This document shows positions 33,722 to 42,842 of a DNA stretch of 64,000 nt, in pieces. This DNA comes from Stieleria magnilauensis (GTDB lineage: Bacteria; Planctomycetota; Planctomycetia; Pirellulales; Pirellulaceae): positions 9,767,381 through 9,831,380 of the forward strand of contig CP036432.1 of the NCBI GenBank assembly GCA_007753675.1, given 5' to 3'. Position 1 is the first letter of the stretch; each line of letters starts with the position of its first letter. A program made the position numbers and the translations under genes. The notes under the pieces are model-generated. The model made no database searches and was not told where the DNA came from. It saw nothing but the letters and a program-made list of their open reading frames with translations.

Positions 33722-33842
33722 TGTGAAGCATTTATTCCCTGGGTTTTGCGAGGTGTTAGCGGCAGGGCGCAAGCCCTCCGGTCCCTCATCGTTCTCGAAA
33801 CACCGGAGGGCTCGCGCCCTACCGCTAAAAAATGCTTCACAG
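33722..33842. repeat. 121-bp inverted repeat, family D palindrome (GGCAGGGCGCAAGCCCTC)
   Basis: TGTGAAGCATTT at the left end pairs with AAATGCTTCACA at the right end, and the inner arms (TTAGCGGCAGGGCGCAAGCC and its counterpart GGGCTCGCGCCCTACCGCTA) pair around a short centre. The inner part is the same palindrome that forms each 96-bp unit of the array at 54.7-57.4 kb. It looks like a MITE-like element. Confidence 0.8.
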
Positions 33843-33882
33843 CGACACCCTCCGGGGTCGCGTCGAGCGGGGAACCGGGTGT

Positions 33883-33937
33883 CCGGAGGTATCGCTCCGC
33901 TCACCTCCGGCTACTGGCTTGAACCCCGTTCGGGGTC
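33883..33937. repeat. Two adjacent small hairpins
   Basis: CCGGAGGT...ACCTCCGG (33883-33910) and GAACCCCGTTCGGGGTC (33921-33937) form clean stems in the intergenic region before the USP gene end. Confidence 0.55.
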
Positions 33938-33968
33938 ATGCCACCTACGCCGGCACGGAACGCGTTGC

Positions 33969-34907
33969 TTACCCTTGCGGTACATGGCTGGGGACGACCA
34001 GCACCGGATGCGGACTGCGGCGAATTCGGTCTTGGGCGAATCCTTGGCCGAACCGGTCATCGACTTCCAAGGGCAAGACCAACAGCGTCTGGTCTCGGTT
34101 TTGCAAGGGATTGGGCGGCGCGACCTCGCCAGCCAGTGGCCGCAAATGGTAGCTGCGTCCGAGCTCGGTCGCAGTCTTGGCCATCGCACCGTGGATCGAG
34201 TGGTGCGTCTTGGTCAACGCATCGGAGAACGATTCGGGGTCCAGCGTCGCGCCGTCGGAAAGGGCTTCGACGATCGATTTAATATTCTCGTACTGCTCTT
34301 TCTCGACGACCAAATCCAACGTCACGGTCGCGTCATCGGCCGACAGCCCGAAGGCCCATGCGGCGGCTTTCAATTCGACGTCACACTCGGCGCCGACGAC
34401 GACAGAAACCTTGCCGACGCATTCCGCCAGCGTCTGGTCCTCGCGGCGGATGACCAACATCGGACAGGGGCAGCGCGACAGCAACACATCGATGACGGTG
34501 CCGGCGCTATCGGTGCCGACCTTGTCAAAATCGCGACCGAAAGGACACGGGACAACCAGCAGATCGACCGCGTGCGTTTGCAGCGCCGCCAGAATCATCT
34601 CGTACGATTCGCCTTCGCCCCGCTGAATCGGCCGCGCCCCCGAAACGGCGTCGACCACCGCGGTGGTGATGTCCCCATCCGGTGATGGGCGGGCATCCAA
34701 GACCAACGTTTCCACGTTGAAGGTCTCGCGCAAGAAACCGGCCGCCGCGATTCCCGACTTGTCTTGGGAGGATCCATCGAGAACCAACAGGACACGCGCG
34801 GGCTTGATCGGCTGCAGCGCGGGCTCATCGCCGACTTTCGATTTTTCGAACATCCGCATGGACTCGTCGACTCCGCGGTCGACTTCGTTCGGCTCCGAAT
34901 CAGACAT
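33969..34907 (-). CDS. Tandem universal stress protein-like protein
   Basis: 312 residues from the ATG at 34907. Two USP-like alpha/beta halves can be seen: the first with ARVLLVLDGSSQDKSGIAAA, AVDLLVVPCPFGRD and CPMLVIRRE, the second with VSVVVGAECDVELKAAAWAF, RDQTLLVLPLEVDD and PHPVLVVPSHVP. The G-2x-G-9x-GS nucleotide loop is not clear, so ATP binding is doubtful. Role unknown; it may respond to stress. It is on the same strand as, and downstream of, a secreted hypothetical gene. Confidence 0.72.
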   Translation of the reverse strand: MSDSEPNEVDRGVDESMRMFEKSKVGDEPALQPIKPARVLLVLDGSSQDKSGIAAAGFLRETFNVETLVLDARPSPDGDITTAVVDAVSGARPIQRGEGESYEMILAALQTHAVDLLVVPCPFGRDFDKVGTDSAGTVIDVLLSRCPCPMLVIRREDQTLAECVGKVSVVVGAECDVELKAAAWAFGLSADDATVTLDLVVEKEQYENIKSIVEALSDGATLDPESFSDALTKTHHSIHGAMAKTATELGRSYHLRPLAGEVAPPNPLQNRDQTLLVLPLEVDDRFGQGFAQDRIRRSPHPVLVVPSHVPQG

Positions 34908-35061
34908 GAATGGTGGGTCGCGTTGTGGGAAGTATCGAACGGGTGGAAAACAGGTGGCAGCGGCTGGCAGGCTCGTCGACAGCCCGGCAGCCACTGCCAC
35001 GTCGGTGCACGCCCCAGATTCTATCGCGATTCCCCGTTCGATGTAGCACGACACCGCGCCG

Positions 35062-36087
35062 TCAGGACCCTTCCTGACCAAGTTCCAACAATTCGCGCGC
35101 CGCATCGCTGTATCCGAGCACGGCGACGCGGACCTGCATCGGCAACGAGCGAATCTGATGATCGGTGTAGGGGTCAAGCAGGTTGCTGGTGACACCGTGA
35201 TACCACTGCGACGGCGTCGTCGGTTCATTGGAGGACGGGACGACGCGGCGCCAGAATTGCGTGATCGCATTGGAACCGGACTTCGGGTGCTGTCGCGCGA
35301 ACGCGGCGAGTTTACGATCCAGATTGGCAAGCCGCAGCGCGATCGTGGCCGCCTCGGCATCGCCCTGCTGATGAACGGCAACGACAAAGTCTTGCTTGGC
35401 CACGGCGCGAAGCTTGGCCGACCCGAACAAGGATCGATCGACCCCGTGTGCGGTGATGTTCAGATCCAGCAGCCCGCCGCGCCAGGCGTCCGGAACCGCG
35501 AACGAAATTCGAAATCGCTTCTCCCCTTCGAGCACCTGTTGGCTGGTCCAGCGGAATTTAAAGTACACGCCGCGACCGCGATCGGTGGTGCCCGATGCGA
35601 TCACCGCTTGCACCGGTGCTTGACGCTGGAACTGGGTCTGATCGGATCGTTTGCGCGAATCGTCGGCCCCGAGACGCCCGGCGCCGACGTGCGGCACGAC
35701 GCCGTCGACGCTCAGCCCTAACGAATCGGACAGTTCGTCTTTGGTGGTCACCGAAATCGGGCCGGCGAAATCCGATTGCAGCTCCGTTTTGGGCGAGAAA
35801 TCGATCACCGGCAAGCGGTCACGCAAGCCGCAATGAACCAGCAGATGGTCGATCGGTGGCGCGTCGTCCGAGGAAACATCGGTCCGCCCCGCAATCAATG
35901 ACGACAACACCAACTCGACCGAAACCTCACGCGGTTGGCCGGGCAGGGACGTGTCCAGCGCCGTCGCCACCGCCGGCATGTCGAACTGAATTTTGGGGGC
36001 CTCGGCCGAAGCATCGACGGCAACCAGGCTGTGCGTGGTGATCAGAAAACCTGCAGTGACAACGCATCGTTTGATGAAAGCATCCAT
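35062..36087 (-). CDS. Secreted hypothetical protein
   Basis: 341 residues. An N-terminal signal peptide (about 1-28, VVTAGFLITTHSLVAVDASA) precedes a beta-rich region (VYFKFRWTSQQVLEGEKRFR, RISFAVPDAWRGGLLDLNIT, AHGVDRSLFGSAKLRA) and a helical C-terminus. No family is recognised. It lies about 225 bases after miaE and 155 bases before the USP-like gene on the same strand. Location in the periplasm is inferred. Confidence 0.7.
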   Translation of the reverse strand: MDAFIKRCVVTAGFLITTHSLVAVDASAEAPKIQFDMPAVATALDTSLPGQPREVSVELVLSSLIAGRTDVSSDDAPPIDHLLVHCGLRDRLPVIDFSPKTELQSDFAGPISVTTKDELSDSLGLSVDGVVPHVGAGRLGADDSRKRSDQTQFQRQAPVQAVIASGTTDRGRGVYFKFRWTSQQVLEGEKRFRISFAVPDAWRGGLLDLNITAHGVDRSLFGSAKLRAVAKQDFVVAVHQQGDAEAATIALRLANLDRKLAAFARQHPKSGSNAITQFWRRVVPSSNEPTTPSQWYHGVTSNLLDPYTDHQIRSLPMQVRVAVLGYSDAARELLELGQEGS

Positions 36088-36313
36088 TTGAGAAATCTCC
36101 CGTGATCGTCTTGTGCGTCATCGGAATCATTCCGTCGTGTCCAAAAACCGGTTCCACCGATTCGAAAGCAACGATATCGCCTGGTCCCGGACCGGCAACG
36201 CTTACACAATCGACGCAATCGGCGTCTGAGCAAGACACGGCGCGCATGCTGGTTGTCGTGAAACATCCACTCGATCGTCATCCACCACAGCGCCGCGGCG
36301 TGAAACAATTCGA

Positions 36314-36895
36314 TCAGCTGTGCATCCGCGCCAGGGGGCTGCCCTTGGCAAGGATCGCCGTTTCCTGCTCGGACAGTTGGTCGAGTCGTTCCAAGACGTC
36401 GCGCCGTGGTGCGAATTGTTCGGCCAGCTTGACGTAGGTGGTGTGATGGCGGGCTTCGGATTCGAACAGACTGGCATAAAAATCCGCCAGCTCGTTGTCG
36501 CGCGAACGAACGTGATCGGCAAGCAAGCGGAACCGTTCACAGCTACGAGCTTCGATCAGCGAGGCGATCAGCAATCGGTCCACGCCGCGTTGAGGTTCGC
36601 GCTGACGCGTCAGCGCATTGAGCTCGCGTCCGTAGTGACCGCTGGCGAGTCGCTTGAAGGTGATGCCGCGACGATCGAGGACGTCCATCACCATGTGAAA
36701 GTGCTCCAGTTCCTCCTGAATGATCCGCGTCATCTCGACACACAGCGGCCGATTGTCGGTATAGGAATTCATCAGATTCATCGCCGTCGACGCCGCCTTG
36801 CGCTCACAGTGGGCGTGATCGATCAAGATCTCGGGCAGGTTTTCGTCAACCTGCCCGAGCCAACGCTGGGTCGATTCGGATTGGAGGTGAAGCAT
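36314..36895 (-). CDS. miaE: tRNA-(ms2io6A)-hydroxylase-like di-iron protein
   Basis: 193 residues from ATG 36895; a TTG at 36916 overlapping the ftsY stop (TTGA) is an alternative. The ferritin-like di-iron ligands are visible: Glu/His in DHAHCERKAASTAM, EELEHFHMVMD, Glu in IEARSCERFRLLA, and SEARHHTTYV. MiaE hydroxylates the isopentenyl group of the modified adenosine at tRNA position 37. It follows ftsY by 17 bases and is probably in the same transcript. Confidence 0.88.
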   Translation of the reverse strand: MLHLQSESTQRWLGQVDENLPEILIDHAHCERKAASTAMNLMNSYTDNRPLCVEMTRIIQEELEHFHMVMDVLDRRGITFKRLASGHYGRELNALTRQREPQRGVDRLLIASLIEARSCERFRLLADHVRSRDNELADFYASLFESEARHHTTYVKLAEQFAPRRDVLERLDQLSEQETAILAKGSPLARMHS

Positions 36896-36912
36896 GTCAG
36901 TCCGGCGGCGGG

Positions 36913-38007
36913 TCAATCGGCGAAAAGGGCGGTGGCAAAGCTGTCGGCATCAAACTCCGCGATGTCTTCGATGCTTTCGCCGAGTCCGACGAATTTGACG
37001 GGAAGTTCAAATTGGCGACGGATCGGCAAGATCACTCCGCCGCGGGCGGAGCCATCGAGTTTGGCCAAGATGATGCCCGTGCAACCGGCCGCGTCGCTGA
37101 ACCCCTTGGCTTGGCTGATCGCGTTTTGACCGGCGGTCGCGTCCAGGACCAACAGGACTTCGTGCGGGGCATCTTCGACCTTCTTACCGACGACGCGGCG
37201 GATCTTGTCCAGCTCCTGCATCAGGTTGGACTGTGTCTGCAATCGTCCGGCGGTATCGATGATGGCGACATCGGCACCGATTTCGATTGCCTTGTCGACC
37301 GTTTGAAACGCCACGCTGGCCGGGTCGGCACCCTGTTTTCCCGTCACGATGTCGCAGCCGATCCGCTCGGACCAGATCGTCAACTGTTCGACCGCGGCGG
37401 CGCGGAACGTGTCCCCGGCGCCCAAGACGATCTTCTTGCCCTGGGACGTCAGGTGGTGGGAGAGTTTTCCGATCGAGGTCGTTTTGCCGCTGCCGTTGAC
37501 GCCGACGACCAGGATCACGCTGGGTTTTCCGGGCAGATTCAGCGGGGCGGCGTCCTGTTGGAGCATCGCCTGGGTTTGGGCGGTGATCGATTCGAGGACC
37601 TCGTCCAGCCCGACTTTGCGGCCGCGGTAGCGTTTGGCGACGTCGTCACGGAGTTCTTCGGCGGGGCCGGCGCCCATGTCGGTGCGGATCAGTTTGGCGA
37701 ACAGTTCGCCCAAGAATTCGTCATCGACCAGCCGCCCTTCGTCTTTGAACAGGTCGCGGATGTCGGTGTTGAGTGCCCGCCGTGTTTTTTCCAGCCCGTT
37801 GCGAAATCGCCCGAACAAGCCCGCCGACGACTCGGCCGCCGCTGCCGGTGGAGAGGCTGCCGGTGCTGAGGCTGCCGGTGGCGAGGCTTTGGGGGTGGCT
37901 GCGGCTTGCCCGTGATCGGCTGCGGTGGAGGGTTCCTGCTGGGCCGGACCGGACGGCTGGGCGGGGGGTGAATCGTCTGATTTTTTCTTCGAACGCCAAA
38001 AAACCAT
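36913..38007 (-). CDS. ftsY: FtsY, signal recognition particle receptor GTPase
   Basis: 364 residues from ATG 38007. An acidic/Ala-Pro-rich N-terminal region (SPPAASAPAASPPAAA) is followed by the NG domain: RNGLEKTRRALN, G1 GVNGSGKTTSIGKL, DTFRAAAVEQL, G3 DTAGRLQTQSNLM, and LAKLDGSARGG with GLGESIEDI. It receives ribosome-SRP complexes at the membrane for co-translational insertion. miaE follows. Confidence 0.93.
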   Translation of the reverse strand: MVFWRSKKKSDDSPPAQPSGPAQQEPSTAADHGQAAATPKASPPAASAPAASPPAAAAESSAGLFGRFRNGLEKTRRALNTDIRDLFKDEGRLVDDEFLGELFAKLIRTDMGAGPAEELRDDVAKRYRGRKVGLDEVLESITAQTQAMLQQDAAPLNLPGKPSVILVVGVNGSGKTTSIGKLSHHLTSQGKKIVLGAGDTFRAAAVEQLTIWSERIGCDIVTGKQGADPASVAFQTVDKAIEIGADVAIIDTAGRLQTQSNLMQELDKIRRVVGKKVEDAPHEVLLVLDATAGQNAISQAKGFSDAAGCTGIILAKLDGSARGGVILPIRRQFELPVKFVGLGESIEDIAEFDADSFATALFAD

Positions 38008-38519
38008 CGGTCTTGTTCTCGGTCGGACTATCGAGTGGGTGGGGAAAGGCAAAGTGTGCCGGAAAGGTCGCCATTGCGGTACCGCCCGGTGGTTTGGATT
38101 CCGTTTGCCGACAGTTTACCGTCGGATGACCCGCGGATCAGGGAGCCTCTTCCCAGTCGGCAAAGTTTCTCTGATAGCGCTGTGCGGCACAGTTGGACCA
38201 CGTGGACCGCTGCTGGGGGGACCGACGCAAAACATTCCAATTCGACCCCAAATCATGAACAAACCATCCCGATAACGCAGGTGACGACAGAGGCGACGCG
38301 TCAGACGGTCAAATCGTAGCGTCCGACACTCGACTCCCGTTTTGACCACGGTCGGCTCTGCTGATCGGAGACGAACACGGGATGGCAAGCAGTCAGACAT
38401 GCCTTGACCCGACCAATTAGGGTCTCAGCGGCCCGCGTATCTTTGGTCGCGGGCGTAATTCGTTGTTGCCCTGCCCTTTTTTAGAACCCAGAAAATGGAA
38501 TTCGGGAGAATTTAAAGCG
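38008..38519. other. Divergent intergenic region, ftsY to porin
   Basis: 512 bases with no gene I can support; overlapping short frames look like chance. It must hold promoters in both directions, but I cannot identify boxes with confidence. Confidence 0.5.
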
Positions 38520-39854
38520 ATGAAGCTTAGCAAGATTGCCATGCTGGCTGCGATTGCCTGCGCGTCCTACACGAGCAGCATGACCGCGAGCGGAAATGAC
38601 TCAATTGAACTGGTCTCGCACTGCGCGGCCGCTTGCGATTGCGGCGAGCCGGTCTGTGGATGCGAAACAGTAGTTGGCTGCGATCCATGCGGTGACGCAT
38701 GTGATAGCGGCTTTGGCGACGCAGGATGCTGCGACGCCGGATGCGACGGCGGATGCGACTCGGCGTGTGGATGCGGTTTGGGAGGCGGCCTCGGCAGTCT
38801 TCTCGGCGACTGCTGCTTGGGCGAACAATGGTCACTCTTCGGTGAGCATTGTGGCTGGAGTGCAGGCGGTTGGGTCCAAATGGGCTACCACGACCGCGCT
38901 CTGCCCATCTTCAATGACCGCCCCGATGAATACAACCTGCACCAAGCCTGGTTGTACGCTGAAAAGGCGATCGATACGTCCTGTGGCTTCGATATCGGTG
39001 GCCGAATCGACTACGTTTACGGTATCGATGCGCAGAACACCCAAGCGTTCGGCACGGGAAACCGCGGCTGGGATAACGATTGGGACAACGGCGGTGCGAA
39101 CGGCTACGGTCACGCCCTGCCCCAACTGTACTTCGAAGCCGGCTACGGCGATTTGTCCGTCAAAATGGGACACTTCTACACCATCATCGGATATGAAGTC
39201 GTGGCTGCACCCGGCAACTTCTTCTACAGCCACGCGTACACGATGAACTATAGCGAGCCCTTCACCCACACCGGTGTTTTGGCAACCTACAACGTGAACG
39301 ACAACGTCACCGCCTACGGTGGATACACCTTGGGCTGGGACAGCGGCTTCGACGACAACGGTGACAGCTTCTTGGGCGGATTGTCGGTCGCAATGAGCGA
39401 CGATCTCACCCTGACCTACGCGACCACCTTCGGTCGCATCGGTGCGGCTCCCCTGGGAACCCCCGAGCAAGGTTACATGCACTCGATCGTCGCCGATGTG
39501 ACCTTGAGCGACAACCTGCAGTACATCTTCCAGTCCGATTACCTGGATACCGAAACCTCGGCCGGTGCGACCGTCCGCGAAACCTTCGGCATCAACCAGT
39601 ACCTGATCTACACCCTCAGCGATTGCTGGGCAGCGGGTGGACGATTCGAGTACTACAACAACGAAGGCATCTTCGGCGCTCCCGGTAACGACTCGGACAT
39701 CTACGCCTTGACGATGGGCTTGAACTACAAGCCACATTCCAACGTCGTCGTGCGTCCGGAAATCCGCTGGGATTGGGATGACGATCAAGTCGCCGGATTG
39801 GAAAGCGGCGACGACCAAACGACCTTCGGAATCGACACGATCTTCTTGTTCTAA
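38520..39854 (+). CDS. BBP2-like outer-membrane porin with Cys-rich N-terminus, copy 1
   Basis: 444 residues: signal peptide (MKLSKIAMLAAIACA), then about 70 residues dominated by Cys, Asp and Gly (CDCGEPVCGCETVVGC, CCDAGCDGGCDSACGCG), then a beta-barrel of alternating strands (GGWVQMGYHDRALP, DIGGRIDYVYGID, LYFEAGYGDLSVKMGHFYT, IRWDWDDDQVAGLE) ending IDTIFLF with the terminal Phe expected of outer-membrane barrels. The barrel resembles the BBP2/OmpL-like porin family of planctomycetes. The Cys region may bind metal or cross-link the protein to the cell wall. A strong terminator follows. Confidence 0.85.
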   Translation: MKLSKIAMLAAIACASYTSSMTASGNDSIELVSHCAAACDCGEPVCGCETVVGCDPCGDACDSGFGDAGCCDAGCDGGCDSACGCGLGGGLGSLLGDCCLGEQWSLFGEHCGWSAGGWVQMGYHDRALPIFNDRPDEYNLHQAWLYAEKAIDTSCGFDIGGRIDYVYGIDAQNTQAFGTGNRGWDNDWDNGGANGYGHALPQLYFEAGYGDLSVKMGHFYTIIGYEVVAAPGNFFYSHAYTMNYSEPFTHTGVLATYNVNDNVTAYGGYTLGWDSGFDDNGDSFLGGLSVAMSDDLTLTYATTFGRIGAAPLGTPEQGYMHSIVADVTLSDNLQYIFQSDYLDTETSAGATVRETFGINQYLIYTLSDCWAAGGRFEYYNNEGIFGAPGNDSDIYALTMGLNYKPHSNVVVRPEIRWDWDDDQVAGLESGDDQTTFGIDTIFLF

Positions 39855-40247
39855 GACGCATCGAATCGAAGACCGCTTCGGTCCACTGTACCGGCCGGCG
39901 GCCGCTCGAACCCCTCGAGCGGCCGCCGGCTTTTTTTGTGGCACCGCCACGGCAAACGCCACCTGACCGGTACGAATTAACACCCAGTGTCAAGATCGGC
40001 AATCCTGGCAGAATGCGAAAAGCCAGAAGAGTCGATTTCTCGGCAATTTTCTCCCGATACATCTCTTGGAAGATGGTCAAGCGGTTCTCGATCGGCGCCC
40101 TCGCAAGGCGGGCGTATCCGTCCTTCAGATACCGCCGGACACGTCGAACTTCAGCCTGCATAAGGCTGCGGTTCGATGTGTCTACCGATCACACGCTACG
40201 CAATACCAAGAAAGGAACGTCCTTTGACGGGACGACGAGGGAGACCC
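39855..40247. other. Intergenic region between the two porins
   Basis: It contains the terminator above and, presumably, a separate promoter for copy 2, so the duplicated genes are likely transcribed as separate units. No further gene is seen. Confidence 0.55.
39894..39937 (+). terminator. Strong rho-independent terminator after porin copy 1
   Basis: A perfect 16-bp stem (GCCGGCGGCCGCTCGA with its complement) around ACCCC is followed by seven Ts. Confidence 0.92.
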
Positions 40248-41627
40248 ATGAAACGTAAATTGTTATTCAGCACGCTCGCGTTGTTGTGCTTCGGCGGCAA
40301 CGCCTTGGCTGGTGGACCGTCTGCCGATGGAAACTACCACGCTCTGTACCAAGCCGCCCCAGGGGCCAGCGGGCAGATCGCACAGGTCGGATGCACCGAT
40401 GACGTCGGTTGCGGTTGCGAAACGCCCTGTGACTGTGATGCCGGAGCCTGCGATACCGGAGTCTGCGAACCCGATTGCGGTGCAGACACGATCGAGTATT
40501 GTGACTCCGGTTGCGACGGTGGCTGCGATGCCGGTTGCGGATGCGGCGGCGGACTCGGCGCCGGACTGTTCGACAAATTAGGCCAGTGCGATCTGGGCGA
40601 GCCCTTCGCCCTGTTCGGCCAGTGCGGCAACCTTTCCGCCGGCGGTTGGGTCCAAATGGGATACCACACCGACGCCACGCCGCTGTTCAACAGCCGCCCC
40701 GATGAATACCAGCTTCAGCAAGCTTGGTTGTGGGCGGAAAAAGCGATCGACACGTCCTGCGGATTCGATATCGGTGGTCGCATCGACTACGTCTACGGTA
40801 CCGATGCCCAGGACACCCAAGCGTTCGGGATCGCCAACAACCACTGGGACAACGATTGGGACAACGGCGGAGCGAATGGCTACGGTCACGCGATGCCACA
40901 GCTTTACCTGGAAGCCGGTTACGGAGACCTGTCGGTCAAAGTCGGAAACTTCTACACCATCATCGGATGGGAAGTCGTGACCGCCCCGGACAACTTCTTC
41001 TACAGCCACGCGTACACGATGTACAACAGCGAGCCGTTCACCCACACCGGTGCTCTGGCGACCTTGGCCGTCAGCGACGATGTCGAAGTCTACGGCGGTT
41101 ACACGCTCGGTTGGGACAGCGGCTTCGAGGACAACGGCGACTCGTTCCTGGGCGGTGTTTCGTTGGCCCTCAACGAAGACATCAGCCTGATCTACGCCGC
41201 CATCGGTGGTCGGTTCGCCGACAAGGGCGGCAACACCGAGAAGGGCTACATGCACTCGATCGTTGCCGATGTCGCGCTGACCGACAATGTCCAGTACATC
41301 TTCCAAAGCGATTACCTGGACACCGAAAACCAAAACAACATGGGCGTTCGGAATACCTTCGGCATCAACCAGTACCTGATCTACACGCTGACCGATTGCC
41401 TGGCCGCAGGGGCACGCTTCGAGTGGTACAACCAGGAAGGCGTGTTCAGCAACTACGGCACCGAGACCGACATCTACGCTCTGACGATGGGTGTCAACTA
41501 CAAGCCGCATGCCAACGTGGTCGTGCGTCCCGAAATCCGCTTCGACTGGGACGACGATCAAGTCGCCGGCCTGGACGAAGGCGAAGAGCAAACGACCTTC
41601 GGAATCGACACGATCTTCTTGTTCTAA
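40248..41627 (+). CDS. BBP2-like outer-membrane porin with Cys-rich N-terminus, copy 2
   Basis: 459 residues from ATG 40248, preceded by GGGAGA. The signal peptide (MKRKLLFSTLALLCFGGNALA) and Cys-rich segment (CTDDVGCGCETPCDCDAGAC, CDGGCDAGCGCGGG) are diverged from copy 1, while the barrel is nearly the same (WVQMGYHTDATPLFN, AIDTSCGFDIGGRIDYVYGT, NDWDNGGANGYGHAMPQLYL, EQTTFGIDTIFLF). The pair is a tandem duplication with conserved barrels and faster-changing N-termini, each with its own terminator. Confidence 0.85.
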   Translation: MKRKLLFSTLALLCFGGNALAGGPSADGNYHALYQAAPGASGQIAQVGCTDDVGCGCETPCDCDAGACDTGVCEPDCGADTIEYCDSGCDGGCDAGCGCGGGLGAGLFDKLGQCDLGEPFALFGQCGNLSAGGWVQMGYHTDATPLFNSRPDEYQLQQAWLWAEKAIDTSCGFDIGGRIDYVYGTDAQDTQAFGIANNHWDNDWDNGGANGYGHAMPQLYLEAGYGDLSVKVGNFYTIIGWEVVTAPDNFFYSHAYTMYNSEPFTHTGALATLAVSDDVEVYGGYTLGWDSGFEDNGDSFLGGVSLALNEDISLIYAAIGGRFADKGGNTEKGYMHSIVADVALTDNVQYIFQSDYLDTENQNNMGVRNTFGINQYLIYTLTDCLAAGARFEWYNQEGVFSNYGTETDIYALTMGVNYKPHANVVVRPEIRFDWDDDQVAGLDEGEEQTTFGIDTIFLF

Positions 41628-41672
41628 GCAACAAGGCGTCCGAAACGAAATCGCAAACGCGATTCCCGCAAG

Positions 41673-41709
41673 AGGCCGCGTCCGCCAAACGGTGGACGCG
41701 GTCTTTTTT
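41673..41709 (+). terminator. Rho-independent terminator after porin copy 2
   Basis: GGCCGCGTCCGCC and GGTGGACGCGGTC form a stem around AAAC, followed by six Ts. Confidence 0.88.
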
Positions 41710-41745
41710 CATTCCGGCGCTGCCTCAAAGCGGCCTCAAACGACG

Positions 41746-41773
41746 ATCAGCCGTTTGGTACGAGCCTACGGGC
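41746..41773. repeat. Family A palindrome arm
   Basis: ATCAGCCGTTTGGTACGAGC continues into CTACGGGC; one arm of the element seen whole at 6230-6311. Confidence 0.65.
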
Positions 41774-42235
41774 CCTCACCTTAGCAACCGACGCTTCACT
41801 TAGCGGTGTTGGCCTCATCCGTGCCCAATCCATTAGCATCGACCTGCCTATCAACTGGGCAGCAATACGAGATCAGGCCCTTCGAATCGACCGACCGCGA
41901 CTCGCCGCGAACCCACGATTTTTTTTAAGTCGTTTGGGGACAGTCACTTGAGACCCATTCTCGACTACCGATCGCGTCTTTGGCCCAGTGGATGCTCTCT
42001 CTGGCAAACGTCCTGGCCAGCGATCAGCTGCACCGCTGTGATCCACACCACAGCCAGCGGTCAACAACATGGCCAGCGATTACCAACACACGTGGTTCTA
42101 CCTACCGCTGCCCTGACGCCAGTCGAGACTTGTCTCGGCTGGTGGCAGGGCATCCGAACAACGCTGTCGGCCACGCCGCTCTCTCGGTGATGGTTGCGAC
42201 TTGTGAACTCTCGGTCCCGTCCCGGACCGGAAGCT

Positions 42236-42283
42236 GCCCGGCTCGGAGGAGTGTCCGCCTCGCTCCTCCGAGCCCGGGCTTTT
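42236..42283 (+). terminator. Terminator-like hairpin upstream of glnB
   Basis: GCCCGGCTCGGAGGAG and CTCCTCCGAGCCCGGGC form a long stem followed by TTTT. It could end a plus-strand transcript or work as an attenuator before glnB, 135 bases downstream. Confidence 0.6.
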
Positions 42284-42418
42284 CCTGGGACGCTGCGTTG
42301 CAGCGTTGTTGCCTGGGGCTTTTTCTGGTCGCCGCCGTTCGGTTATAGTCGCCCTTCGCCAGACGCGATCACTTGTTGGTGGATGCGTTGACGGAAACCA
42401 TCAAAGGACGCAGCACCT

Positions 42419-42766
42419 GTGAAATTGATCATCGCCATCATCCAACCGACCAAGCTCGATGCGGTCAAAGAAGCCTTGACGCAAGTCGACGTGCACCGCT
42501 TGACCGTGCTCGATTGCCAAGGTTTTGGCCGCCAAAAAGGACAAACCGGCAATTACCGCGGCACCGAATTCAGCGTCAACCTGCTCCGCAAGGTGCAATT
42601 GCAGATCGCGGTCAACGAAGAGTTCGTCAAACCGACGATCGAAGCGATCCTGTCGGGAGGACGCAGCGGTGACGCCGGCGAAATCGGGGACGGGAAAATC
42701 TTCGTCCTGCCGATGGACGACTGCATCCGCATCCGCACTGGCGAGACCGGCAGCGAAGCGATCTAA
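42419..42766 (+). CDS. glnB: PII nitrogen regulatory protein with Phe at position 51
   Basis: 115 residues from GTG 42419. Family features are clear: KLIIAIIQPTKLDAVKEAL, DCQGFGRQKGQTGNYRGTEF and GDGKIFVLPMDDCIRIRTGE. PII trimers sense ATP/ADP and 2-oxoglutarate and control nitrogen enzymes and transporters. The T-loop keeps Tyr46, but the Tyr at 51, the residue uridylylated in E. coli, is Phe here, so regulation by uridylylation is unlikely. No amtB or glnA is adjacent, so the target is open. Confidence 0.9.
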   Translation: MKLIIAIIQPTKLDAVKEALTQVDVHRLTVLDCQGFGRQKGQTGNYRGTEFSVNLLRKVQLQIAVNEEFVKPTIEAILSGGRSGDAGEIGDGKIFVLPMDDCIRIRTGETGSEAI

Positions 42767-42842
42767 CGCCGAACCGGCTGCCAGCCTCTCGATCAGCCTC
42801 TTTGACAGGCTGGAAGCCTATCCCACTTCCACCGCACGCCGA

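Larger units (their letters stand above)
41628..42418. other. Long intergenic region between porin copy 2 and glnB
   Basis: About 790 bases without a supported gene. It holds two terminator-like hairpins (41673-41709 and 42236-42283) and a half-copy of the family A palindrome. The glnB promoter should lie in the last 130 bases. Confidence 0.5.

Noticed and set aside
38400-38450. TTGACC upstream of porin copy 1 as a -35 box
   Set aside because: No acceptable -10 sequence lies at the right distance.
38832-39983. Minus-strand frames of about 340-380 codons opposite both porins
   Set aside because: They exist in both copies only because the porin sequences are similar and GC-biased at third positions; no domain is seen.
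41948-42391. Short plus-strand frames in the gap before glnB
   Set aside because: No ribosome-binding site, no domain, and they run through hairpins.
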